Source: an uncultured Alphaproteobacteria bacterium (GTDB taxonomy: Bacteria > Pseudomonadota > Alphaproteobacteria > Rickettsiales > UBA1997). Taken from it: a DNA stretch of 12,680 nt. The position numbers and the translations under genes are program-made. Positions 1-7,152 of the stretch are shown here, piece by piece. The DNA lies in the NCBI GenBank assembly GCA_903837365.1, contig CAILUF010000054.1, positions 1-12,680 of the forward strand, given 5' to 3'. The stretch's first letter is position 1; each line of letters begins with the position of its first letter. Below the pieces are notes generated by a model. The model saw only the letters and a program-made list of their open reading frames with translations. It made no database searches and was not told the origin of the DNA.

Positions 1-825
1 ATCAGCATAATAAACACCGAGCAATTTTACCGATTTAGAAAAAAAACCAAGCTCTTCTAAAGCTAATGCTACGCGTTTTTGCGAAGGATGTCCTTCAATT
101 GTAATCAAAAATTTAGCTTGATTAGAAACTCCTCCCGGAATATAGCTTTCTAGCTTAACGATACTTACTGAATTTGTTGCAAATCCACCAAGCGCTTTAT
201 AGAGAGATCCCGGAATATTGCGAATCGTAAATAAAAGTGCGGTAATAGTTGGAGAAATTTTTGGATCGGTTTCGTGAGATAATTTCGAGATTACAATAAA
301 AATCGTGATATTATCATTTGAACTATCTTGCATATTTTCTTTAATGATTTCGAGATTATGAATATCGCTAGCATATCTGGAGCATAAGGATGCCTTACTT
401 TTATCATTAGTTTTAGCAATAAATTCAGCTGATTTAGCGGTATTAGAAAATTCATTAATTTTAACTTTTAATTCACGAAGATTATTTTGACATTGAAGCA
501 ATGCCTGAGGATGGGAGTAGACCTCTTTGATATCTTCTAACTTCGATCCTTTAATGCCAACCAAATTGTGAGTAATTGGAAAAAAATGTTCTGCAACAAT
601 TGATAAATCATATTTTTGAAGTAAATTATGAATTTCTGAAACCCTTCCTGCATATGAGTTTTCTAGGGGTATCATGCCATATTCAACTTGTGAATTATTT
701 ACCGCTTCAAAAACCTCATAAAAACTATCAAAAGCTTTGGCTTGATAATTAGGATAGAATTTAATACACGCTAAATTTGAATTAGCTCCTTCGCAACCTT
801 GATAGGCAATAATTTGGCTCGACAT
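1..825 (-). CDS. pheA: Prephenate dehydratase (3' end cut by window edge)
   Basis: Converts prephenate to phenylpyruvate, the committed step to phenylalanine, in the cytoplasm. The reverse strand translates from ATG at 825-823 as 275 codons without a stop, and the frame continues past the left edge. The family is usually about 280-290 residues, so only a short tail should be missing. Visible in order: N-terminal GxxGANSxLAC (residues about 10-20), IPLENSYAGRV (52-62), HPQALLQC (105-112), the catalytic-threonine motif SNTAKSA (T129), then an ACT domain with PGSLYKAL (205-212) and KLESYIPGG (224-232), the counterparts of the GALV and ESRP phenylalanine-binding motifs. There is no fused chorismate mutase, so this is a monofunctional enzyme as in other alphaproteobacteria, probably feedback-inhibited by phenylalanine. 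The usual TRF motif reads TIF (174-176). It is divergent from aroG. No Shine-Dalgarno sequence precedes the start. Confidence 0.93.
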   Translation of the reverse strand, partial: MSSQIIAYQGCEGANSNLACIKFYPNYQAKAFDSFYEVFEAVNNSQVEYGMIPLENSYAGRVSEIHNLLQKYDLSIVAEHFFPITHNLVGIKGSKLEDIKEVYSHPQALLQCQNNLRELKVKINEFSNTAKSAEFIAKTNDKSKASLCSRYASDIHNLEIIKENMQDSSNDNITIFIVISKLSHETDPKISPTITALLFTIRNIPGSLYKALGGFATNSVSIVKLESYIPGGVSNQAKFLITIEGHPSQKRVALALEELGFFSKSVKLLGVYYAD

Positions 826-853
826 AAAGTTTATAAAAATAATTAAATTACAA

Positions 854-882
854 TTGACAAAGTTTAAAATTAATTTGATAAT
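854..882 (+). promoter_or_regulatory. Candidate sigma-70 promoter of aroG-era-ubiG
   Basis: TTGACA (854-859) is a perfect -35 consensus. After a 17-nt spacer comes GATAAT (877-882), a 5/6 match to the -10 consensus. Transcription would start near 889 and give a leader of about 33 nt before the aroG ATG at 922. The next two genes follow closely, so this promoter probably drives all three. It is the best-formed promoter candidate in the window. Confidence 0.6.
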
Positions 883-904
883 AATAGGTAATTTAAAAAA
901 ACAA

Positions 905-910
905 AATCAA
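905..910 (-). promoter_or_regulatory. Candidate -35 of a pheA promoter (-10 at 881-886)
   Basis: On the reverse strand TTGATT (910-905) is followed after 18 nt by TATTAT (886-881), a 5/6 match to the sigma-70 -10 box. A transcript would begin near 874 and leave a leader of about 50 nt before the pheA ATG. The -10 overlaps the candidate aroG -10 on the other strand. AT-rich spacers give many chance -10 matches, so confidence is modest. Confidence 0.35.
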
Positions 911-921
911 ATTTTATTTCT

Positions 922-2280
922 ATGCAAAAAAATTGGCAGATAGATTCTTGGCGCAATTTTCCTATCAAACAACAGCCAAACTATCCTCAACTTCAAGAGT
1001 TAAAAATAGTTGAGCAACAACTTGCAAAATTTCCTCCGCTAGTTTCTTTTGACGAGATTGATAAGCTTAAGAACGAGCTTGCTCTAGTTTCACAAGGTAA
1101 AGCTTTTTTACTGCAAGGTGGCGATTGCGCTGAAAGTTTCCTTGAATTTTCTCATCACAATCTCAAAAGTTATTTTCGCACCATCATGCAAATGACTATT
1201 GCTTTGATGTATGGTTTGAAAAAACCCATTGTTAAGGTTGGAAGAATCGCTGGACAATATGCCAAGCCAAGATCGCAAAATGATGAAACTATTGATGGCG
1301 TTACTCTAAATGCTTATCGCGGTGATATTGTAAATGGTATCGAATTTAATTCACTCATTCGCAATGCTGATCCTAAAAGATTAATCGATGCCTATTTCTA
1401 TTCATCGGCATCCCTAAATTTTTTGCGCTCATTAGCCCTTGGTGGATATGGTAATTTAGAAAAAGTTAATAAATGGAATGAAGAATTTGCGGAAATTTTT
1501 TCTGGCAAAAAAAATACCAATGAAGTAAATCAAAAAATCAATGAGATGCTAGAATTTATGAGCGCATGCGGTATTGATTATAAATCAATTCCACAATTTA
1601 CGACTGCAAATTTTTACACTTCTCACGAAGCACTTTTATTAAATTATGAACAAGCTTTTATTCAGCAAAATTCTGACAATAAAAATTTTTACGATCTTAG
1701 CGCTCACATGCTGTGGATCGGCGATCGGACCCGTAATCCAGATGAAGCGCATGTCGAATTTATGCGCGGAATTGCAAACCCAATTGCCTTCAAAGTTGGT
1801 CCAACTATTTCAGAAAATGAATTATTAAAATTATTGGATATTTTAAATCCAAATAACATTGCTGGACGAATTACTTTAATTTCAAGAATGGGTAAGGATA
1901 ACATCAGTAAAATTTTACCATCATTGATTAAAGCTGTTAAATCATCAGGTCATCATGTGATTTGGTCATGTGATCCAATGCATGGCAATACTATAAAAAC
2001 TTCCAATAATTTTAAAACCAGAAAATTTAGCGATATTTTAAGCGAAGTAAAAAGTTTTTTTACAATTCATCAAGAGCTTGATAGCTATGCCGGAGGAGTT
2101 CACTTCGAAATGACTGGTCAAGATGTAACTGAATGTTTGGGTGGAAATCAAGAAATTTCCGAGCTAAATCTTAGTGATCGCTATCATACGCATTGCGATC
2201 CAAGACTTAACTCAGCGCAAAGCGTTGAAATGGCTTTTAGCATTGCTTATGAATTAAGCAAAAAAATAAAAAACAATTAA
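922..2280 (+). CDS. aroG: Class II 3-deoxy-7-phosphoheptulonate (DAHP) synthase
   Basis: Condenses phosphoenolpyruvate with erythrose 4-phosphate to DAHP, the first step of the shikimate pathway. At 452 residues it has the full length of the class II (plant/mycobacterial-type) family and is unrelated in sequence to E. coli AroF/G/H. Motifs in order: GGDCAE (66-71), KPIVKVGRIAGQYAKPRS (101-118), HMLWIGDRTR (262-271), AFKVGPT (289-295), SRMG (321-324), SCDPMHGNT (349-357), HFEMTGQDVTECLGG (394-408) and HCDPRLN (424-430). Metal ligands expected from the family are C69, H354, E396 and D426, and all are present. Start at ATG 922 gives the normal N-terminal W-R-F-P segment. The symbol is by family convention; some genomes call it aroF or aroH. 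It diverges from pheA and leads era and ubiG. Allosteric behaviour cannot be read from sequence. Confidence 0.96.
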   Translation: MQKNWQIDSWRNFPIKQQPNYPQLQELKIVEQQLAKFPPLVSFDEIDKLKNELALVSQGKAFLLQGGDCAESFLEFSHHNLKSYFRTIMQMTIALMYGLKKPIVKVGRIAGQYAKPRSQNDETIDGVTLNAYRGDIVNGIEFNSLIRNADPKRLIDAYFYSSASLNFLRSLALGGYGNLEKVNKWNEEFAEIFSGKKNTNEVNQKINEMLEFMSACGIDYKSIPQFTTANFYTSHEALLLNYEQAFIQQNSDNKNFYDLSAHMLWIGDRTRNPDEAHVEFMRGIANPIAFKVGPTISENELLKLLDILNPNNIAGRITLISRMGKDNISKILPSLIKAVKSSGHHVIWSCDPMHGNTIKTSNNFKTRKFSDILSEVKSFFTIHQELDSYAGGVHFEMTGQDVTECLGGNQEISELNLSDRYHTHCDPRLNSAQSVEMAFSIAYELSKKIKNN

Positions 2281-2309
2281 AAAACAAGAATCTTTACTAT
2301 AAATCATTA

Positions 2310-3248
2310 ATGACTAATAATAATCAACAACAATCACTATTGCCAAAAATACACGGAGTTTTTGCTATAGTTGGTATGCCCAATGCAGGTAAATCAAGCC
2401 TTACTAATGCAATGCTTGGACAAAAACTTTCAATTACTTCGCCAAAAGTCCAAACTACTCGCAATTCGATTAAAGCAATTATCATCAGCAATCAAGCGCA
2501 AATAATTGCTATCGATACACCAGGAATATTTATTCCACGTGACGATAAAATTCTTGAAAGGATCATAGTTAAAAGTGCTTGGCAAGCCCTTCGCGAAGCT
2601 GATCATATTTGTTTTGTAATCGATGCCGAAATTGGTTTGAACCAAGAAAATCAACGCATTTTAAAAGATTTAAAAAAAGAAAATTTAGATATCACAATCA
2701 TTATCAATAAAATTGATAAGATTAGAAAATCAAAAATTTTAGATATTATCGCTCCTCTTGCTACTCTTGGTTTTGAAGAAATTTTACCAGTTAGCGCTAC
2801 ATCAGGTGATGGCATTGCTGAATTAAAAATATTTTTAGAAAAAAAATGTCTTCATCCCAATTGGCTTTATAATGAGGACGAAATTACTGATGCACCAATG
2901 CGTTTCATTGCCAGTGAGATAACCCGTGAAAAATTATTTCTCAATCTTAATCAAGAATTGCCTTATAGCCTAACCGTTAAAACTGATAGCTATGAAATTC
3001 TCGATAATAAGCAAATCAAAATTAAACAAACTATTTTGGTTCTCAAAGAAAGTCAAAAATCAATTGTTCTTGGTAAAAATGGTCAGATGATTAAAAAAAT
3101 TGGCGAAGAATCTCGTCATGATTTAGGGCAAATCGCCAATACCAAAGTTCATTTATTTTTATTTGTAAAAGTTCAAGATAATTGGATGAATAAAATTGAA
3201 AATTTTGATCGAATTGATATTGAAAAATTACCTCCATTAAAAAAATAA
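2310..3248 (+). CDS. era: GTPase Era, 16S rRNA/30S assembly factor
   Basis: Essential GTPase that binds the 3' end of 16S rRNA and couples 30S subunit maturation to growth. The 312 residues carry a complete TrmE-Era-EngA-type G domain: G1 GMPNAGKS (22-29), G2 around TTR (49-51), G3 DTPG (69-72), G4 NKID (133-136) and G5 SATSG (162-166). A C-terminal KH domain follows, with GKNGQMIKKIGEESR (255-269) as its GxxG RNA-binding loop. Length and domain order are normal for Era. The start ATG at 2310 leaves about 13 polar residues before the first strand (GVFAIVG), slightly long but plausible. It sits 29 nt after aroG and 3 nt before ubiG, probably in one transcript. The more usual alphaproteobacterial partner rnc is not next to it. 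Confidence 0.97.
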   Translation: MTNNNQQQSLLPKIHGVFAIVGMPNAGKSSLTNAMLGQKLSITSPKVQTTRNSIKAIIISNQAQIIAIDTPGIFIPRDDKILERIIVKSAWQALREADHICFVIDAEIGLNQENQRILKDLKKENLDITIIINKIDKIRKSKILDIIAPLATLGFEEILPVSATSGDGIAELKIFLEKKCLHPNWLYNEDEITDAPMRFIASEITREKLFLNLNQELPYSLTVKTDSYEILDNKQIKIKQTILVLKESQKSIVLGKNGQMIKKIGEESRHDLGQIANTKVHLFLFVKVQDNWMNKIENFDRIDIEKLPPLKK

Positions 3249-3251
3249 TTT

Positions 3252-3980
3252 ATGTCTTCAACCGTTGATAGTCAAGAAATTGAGAAGTTTGAAAAAATGG
3301 CTCAAGAATGGTGGAATCCAAATGGCAAATTTAAGCAATTGCACAAATTTAATCCAAATCGTTTGCTATTTATGCGTCGTAAAATTTGTCAATTTTTTAA
3401 TCTTGATGAAAAATCACTTACGCCTTTTACGAATTTAAAAATTGTTGATATTGGTTGCGGAGGTGGATTAATTTGCGAACCTTTTTGTAAAATGGGAGGA
3501 AACGTAACGGCAATTGATGCATCGGCGATTAATATCGGCATCGCCAAAAGTCATTCAGATAAATCAGAATTAAAAATCAATTATTTGCATTCCACTGCTG
3601 AAGAATTGGCTAATAAAAATGAACAATTTGATGTAGTTTTAGCCCTAGAAATCATTGAGCATGTTAGCGATATTGACTTATTTATAAAATCATGTTCACA
3701 ATTACTTAAACCCAATGGTTTACTTTTTATAGCTACTTTAAATCGTACTTTAAAATCTCTTGCTTTGGCAAAAATTGGTGCGGAGTATATTTTGCGATGG
3801 TTACCAATTGGTACACATGATTATAAAAAATTTGTTAAACCTTCACAGATTTTCACAAGTGCTAGTAAATATCAATTGGAATTAACTGAACTTAACGGTT
3901 TTACTTATAATTTACTAAAAGATAGTTGGAATGAAAGTGCTGATATCGATGTTAATTATATCGCAATATTAAGAAAGTAA
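3252..3980 (+). CDS. ubiG: Ubiquinone biosynthesis O-methyltransferase UbiG
   Basis: SAM-dependent methyltransferase (UbiG/Coq3) expected to carry out both O-methylations of ubiquinone synthesis at the inner membrane surface. The 242 residues match the usual size. The N-terminal family segment EIEKFEKMAQEWWNPNGKFK (9-28) and LHKFNPNRL (30-38) distinguish UbiG from generic methyltransferases. The Rossmann SAM-binding motif VDIGCGGGL lies at 65-73, the acidic strand-2 end TAIDAS at 86-91, and ALEIIEHV at 131-138. The later GTHDYKKFVKPSQI (187-200) is also typical. It starts 3 nt after the era stop, so it is probably translated from the same mRNA. It converges on the porin gene with 16 nt between the stop codons. 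It implies aerobic respiration with ubiquinone. Confidence 0.94.
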   Translation: MSSTVDSQEIEKFEKMAQEWWNPNGKFKQLHKFNPNRLLFMRRKICQFFNLDEKSLTPFTNLKIVDIGCGGGLICEPFCKMGGNVTAIDASAINIGIAKSHSDKSELKINYLHSTAEELANKNEQFDVVLALEIIEHVSDIDLFIKSCSQLLKPNGLLFIATLNRTLKSLALAKIGAEYILRWLPIGTHDYKKFVKPSQIFTSASKYQLELTELNGFTYNLLKDSWNESADIDVNYIAILRK

Positions 3981-3996
3981 TTGACCTTACAAATCC

Positions 3997-5124
3997 CTAA
4001 AATTTTTGGACATAACTAACATTGGCACCAACCAAAGAAGCTTTTTTAGCATCCTCACGAATTTCAGCGCGAGTAATATCAATGGTGATATTGTTGGTAA
4101 ATTTATAACCAACTGAGAGTTGTAATTGTCGATCAAATGTATGGCGAGTATTAAGATGATTTTTGTCAATATTTCGTGTTTGCGTAGAAAGACTACTTGT
4201 CCAGTTGCGATAATTTCCAATTACAGCAAAGGTTGAATATTGAGCATTTCGACCATTAATTCCTGATAGATTTTTAATATCAACCAATTCAACAAAAGGA
4301 ATTATCGAACTTTCTTTGCCAATTTTATGAAGATATTCTCCACCTAAAACATAGCCAGTTTCTCGCTTTGAATTATCATTTTTATCAACCCCAAGACTAC
4401 GATATCCTAAGTTATAAAATAGATTTTTTATATCAAATAAATCTTCACCTTCCATGCTAACACTGTAAGATGAAACCGTTTGAGTATTCCCTGCTAAACC
4501 ATTATTTTTATTAACTCTTCCGCGATTATTAATTGCACTTTTGCTTAGATCAGTATTGTCATTAAAAAAAGTGTTAAAAGTAATTTGACTACTTTCCAAA
4601 AGTGCTGTAGCTCCAAGGCCAATTTTCTCACGAAGATTATAGTCTTCAGCAAATTGTGCACTGAACACTCCAATTCTTTTTGATTTGCGATGTGCATTAC
4701 CAAAGGTTGGATCGAATTTTCCAGCGAAAATTTTTAGATCATCATTTTGATATTGGATTTTTATTTCCTCAACCAAAAAACCCATTTGATCAAAATTCAT
4801 TCCGCGATTTGAACTTAAAAAAGTTCGATATCTTTCGGGATTAGATTGATCACGAGTTGTTAAGACATCATTAGGTTGAATACGCCACTGGGTTTTTACA
4901 GCCCAATTTTGATTAAAATTTAAATTAAAACTGGGTTCGATATAAATAAAAGCATTATTAGGCGAAACACCTTGTTTTTTTGTCGAAAGAACTCGATCAA
5001 ATTGAGTTTGATATAAAACTTTTCCATCTAATTTGGGAAATTTTTCCTTAGCATTAGCAATGCAATTAGAATTTATAGTGGAGATTGTAGTTGCTAAAAA
5101 AAAAGCTAATAATTTTTTTTTCAT
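3997..5124 (-). CDS. Porin-like outer-membrane beta-barrel protein
   Basis: Likely an outer-membrane barrel; the substrate is unknown. The 375-residue product starts with a Sec signal peptide: MKKK, a hydrophobic stretch (LLAFFLATTIS), then a probable signal peptidase I cut after CIANA (about residue 25). The mature part has many short alternating hydrophobic/polar strands divided by Asn/Asp/Lys/Gly-rich loops, and it ends in phenylalanine (SYVQKF), the usual signal for barrel insertion. An internal segment with GKFDPTFG and AEDYNLREKIGLGA resembles a conserved block I recall from uncharacterised alphaproteobacterial outer-membrane proteins. No long hydrophobic helix follows the signal. It lies 20 nt downstream of the histidine kinase, likely cotranscribed, and converges on ubiG. 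Specific diffusion, adhesion or structural roles cannot be separated here. Confidence 0.8.
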   Translation of the reverse strand: MKKKLLAFFLATTISTINSNCIANAKEKFPKLDGKVLYQTQFDRVLSTKKQGVSPNNAFIYIEPSFNLNFNQNWAVKTQWRIQPNDVLTTRDQSNPERYRTFLSSNRGMNFDQMGFLVEEIKIQYQNDDLKIFAGKFDPTFGNAHRKSKRIGVFSAQFAEDYNLREKIGLGATALLESSQITFNTFFNDNTDLSKSAINNRGRVNKNNGLAGNTQTVSSYSVSMEGEDLFDIKNLFYNLGYRSLGVDKNDNSKRETGYVLGGEYLHKIGKESSIIPFVELVDIKNLSGINGRNAQYSTFAVIGNYRNWTSSLSTQTRNIDKNHLNTRHTFDRQLQLSVGYKFTNNITIDITRAEIREDAKKASLVGANVSYVQKF

Positions 5125-5144
5125 ATTCTTTAAAATGTTTTTAT

Positions 5145-7121
5145 CTATGAGTTAATTGGCAAAAATACTTCGACTAATGTACCATTATTTTCCTTACTTT
5201 CTAGATTAAATTTTCCACCGAGTAATTCAATAAAATTTTTTGTTAAATAAATTCCAATTCCCGTTCCAGCTTGAGCTATTGAATTGCTAGCCCTAAAAAA
5301 TTTTGAACCGATTTTATCAATTTCACTACTCGGGATTCCAATTCCATGATCTTGAACTCTGATTGCAATATTATTTTCAATAATTTTGGCAGATACTTCA
5401 ACTTGGGAATTATTCAGTGAATATTTAATTGCATTCGAAATTAAATTGCTGAAAATATGTTCAATTAACATTGGATCACTTTTAATTTCGGGGATATTAT
5501 TGGCAATATCACTAATGATTTCAATATTTCGACCCTGAACCAAATTTTTTGATTTATCAATATTATCTTCTAATATTTTCTTTAGATTAAGTGAAGATAA
5601 ATTAACTTTTATTTTAGCTTCACTATTTTCCATTTTTGCTAAATTAAGTGTACTATTAATTAGACCATTCATTCGCCCTACTCCTGACTTAATCCTATCT
5701 AGTCCTTTATTAATTGCATCATCATTTATATTAAGATTTTTAATTTTTCGAACTACATTTTCACGAGTACTATCAATGATTTGTAATGGTGTTTTGAACT
5801 CATGAGATACCAAAGCAATAAATTCGTTTTGCATTTTTCTCATTTCATGTTCGTGATTAAGTGCTTCTTGCAATTGTTGGGATTTTTCTAACAATGCTTG
5901 ATTTGTTGCAATTACTTTTTGCATTGAAAAAAATCTAGAAATTGCAACAGCTAGTTGATTTGCAACAATTTCGAGCATTTCAATTTCATCATCAAGCCAT
6001 GTTCTTTTATCACTTTGATGTAAAAAAATATTACCAATTATTTTTTCATTGAAAACCATGGTAATTGAAATTTGATTTACAATCGAATATTTTGCAAAGA
6101 AATCTTCTAAATCAGAAAAATTTTGATCATGTAAAGCGTCATCAACTATTGTGATTGTAGTCTTCTTTGACTTATCTCCGTAGCGTAAATAAAAATTATT
6201 CTGAAAAGCAATATAATTTGTTAATTCTTGTGAACTATTATTGTTTAATTTATTATTAATTATTTTTTGCGCAAAGCTGTTAACAAATTCTACTGCAAAA
6301 TTAATTTTCTCATCCTGAAAATCATGAATAATACATCGATCTATTTTTAAATTATTGCACAGAATTTTTGATACTAAACTTGCAATTTTATCAATCGCTA
6401 AATCTGAAATTATTAAAGCAGAAATTTCGCGAAGCAATCTTTCATTTCTCAAGCTTCGCTCTAGGCTTTTAAGCAGAATTACTGAATTATTTTTAGGAGT
6501 TTGTCCATTAGAATGTTGCGCTATAAAATCAATTTTTTCGAATATAAAAATGGCATATTTATCATTTGTAAGTGAAGCAAATTGTGGAATAAATGATATT
6601 TTAAAACGAATTTTTTGCTGAGGATTACTAAAGTCAAGAAGAGTAATAATTGCGTCACATTCTTTAAATTCTTTTACTGCACGAATTAATTGCGTATATT
6701 CAACCTGATCTGCTGATGAATATGTTAAATCAACATCTTCAAACAAAAAATCATAACTTTTATTAATTAAATCAGCTTGCTCAATATGAAAAACTTCCTG
6801 AAATAATTTATTGCTGTGAATTATTGATAAAAAATTGGGATTATTATTTTTAGCTCTGCAAGCAATAGTTGCTAGGTTATTTCTATCGGTAGTTTTTTTA
6901 ATTTCTTCGTTAAAATCAAGAAGAATATCTTCAGTTTTCAATCTCCCCTCTAGGTTTAATTTATCGTTAATTTCTAAATTAAATTTGTAATCTTGATTAG
7001 CAGAGAAATTGTTTTTTTTATCCAAATCTAACAAATTAGAATTTTCATTTTGCTCAAATTCATTTACAGGAACTGAATCTAAATGTAATAAATTATCTTT
7101 TTGTTCAACGCTTTGGCTCAT
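5145..7121 (-). CDS. Soluble PAS-GAF sensor histidine kinase
   Basis: Two-component sensor kinase of 658 residues with no membrane segment or signal peptide, so probably cytoplasmic. Residues 1-80 are polar and probably disordered. A PAS-like domain spans about 88-200 (LSIIHSNKLFQEVF, then KSYDFLFEDV). A GAF domain spans about 226-395 and ends in EMLEIVANQLAVAISR. A coiled-coil linker (about 396-432) leads to HisKA, with H box SHEFKTP and phospho-acceptor H440. The HATPase domain is complete: N box FSNLISNAIKYS (N563), G1 DHGIGIP (591-597), F box FFRASN (608-613) and G2 GTGIGIYL (619-626). No receiver domain is fused and no response regulator is nearby, so the partner is unknown. The gene follows topA by 31 nt and precedes the porin gene by 20 nt. 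The signal is unknown; PAS and GAF folds bind small ligands or cofactors. Confidence 0.92.
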   Translation of the reverse strand: MSQSVEQKDNLLHLDSVPVNEFEQNENSNLLDLDKKNNFSANQDYKFNLEINDKLNLEGRLKTEDILLDFNEEIKKTTDRNNLATIACRAKNNNPNFLSIIHSNKLFQEVFHIEQADLINKSYDFLFEDVDLTYSSADQVEYTQLIRAVKEFKECDAIITLLDFSNPQQKIRFKISFIPQFASLTNDKYAIFIFEKIDFIAQHSNGQTPKNNSVILLKSLERSLRNERLLREISALIISDLAIDKIASLVSKILCNNLKIDRCIIHDFQDEKINFAVEFVNSFAQKIINNKLNNNSSQELTNYIAFQNNFYLRYGDKSKKTTITIVDDALHDQNFSDLEDFFAKYSIVNQISITMVFNEKIIGNIFLHQSDKRTWLDDEIEMLEIVANQLAVAISRFFSMQKVIATNQALLEKSQQLQEALNHEHEMRKMQNEFIALVSHEFKTPLQIIDSTRENVVRKIKNLNINDDAINKGLDRIKSGVGRMNGLINSTLNLAKMENSEAKIKVNLSSLNLKKILEDNIDKSKNLVQGRNIEIISDIANNIPEIKSDPMLIEHIFSNLISNAIKYSLNNSQVEVSAKIIENNIAIRVQDHGIGIPSSEIDKIGSKFFRASNSIAQAGTGIGIYLTKNFIELLGGKFNLESKENNGTLVEVFLPINS

Positions 7122-7152
7122 AAAAAATTAGAATTAAATTTTTCAATTAAAT

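Noticed and set aside
826..860. Alternative leaderless pheA promoter using TTGTCA (860-855) with an AT-rich -10 next to the ATG
   Set aside because: The spacer to the best -10 (TATAAA, 835-830) would be 19 nt and transcription would start inside the start codon. The TTGATT/TATTAT pair fits better.
3987..4220. Open frame of 77 codons overlapping the porin 3' end on the same strand
   Set aside because: It lies in another frame of a clear coding gene and shows no family motif. Other short frames inside aroG, era, the kinase and topA were rejected for the same reason.
5040..5124. Lipoprotein signal on the porin (cysteine at residue 21)
   Set aside because: The residues before the cysteine (INSN) do not match a lipobox. 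A type I cut after CIANA explains the sequence better.
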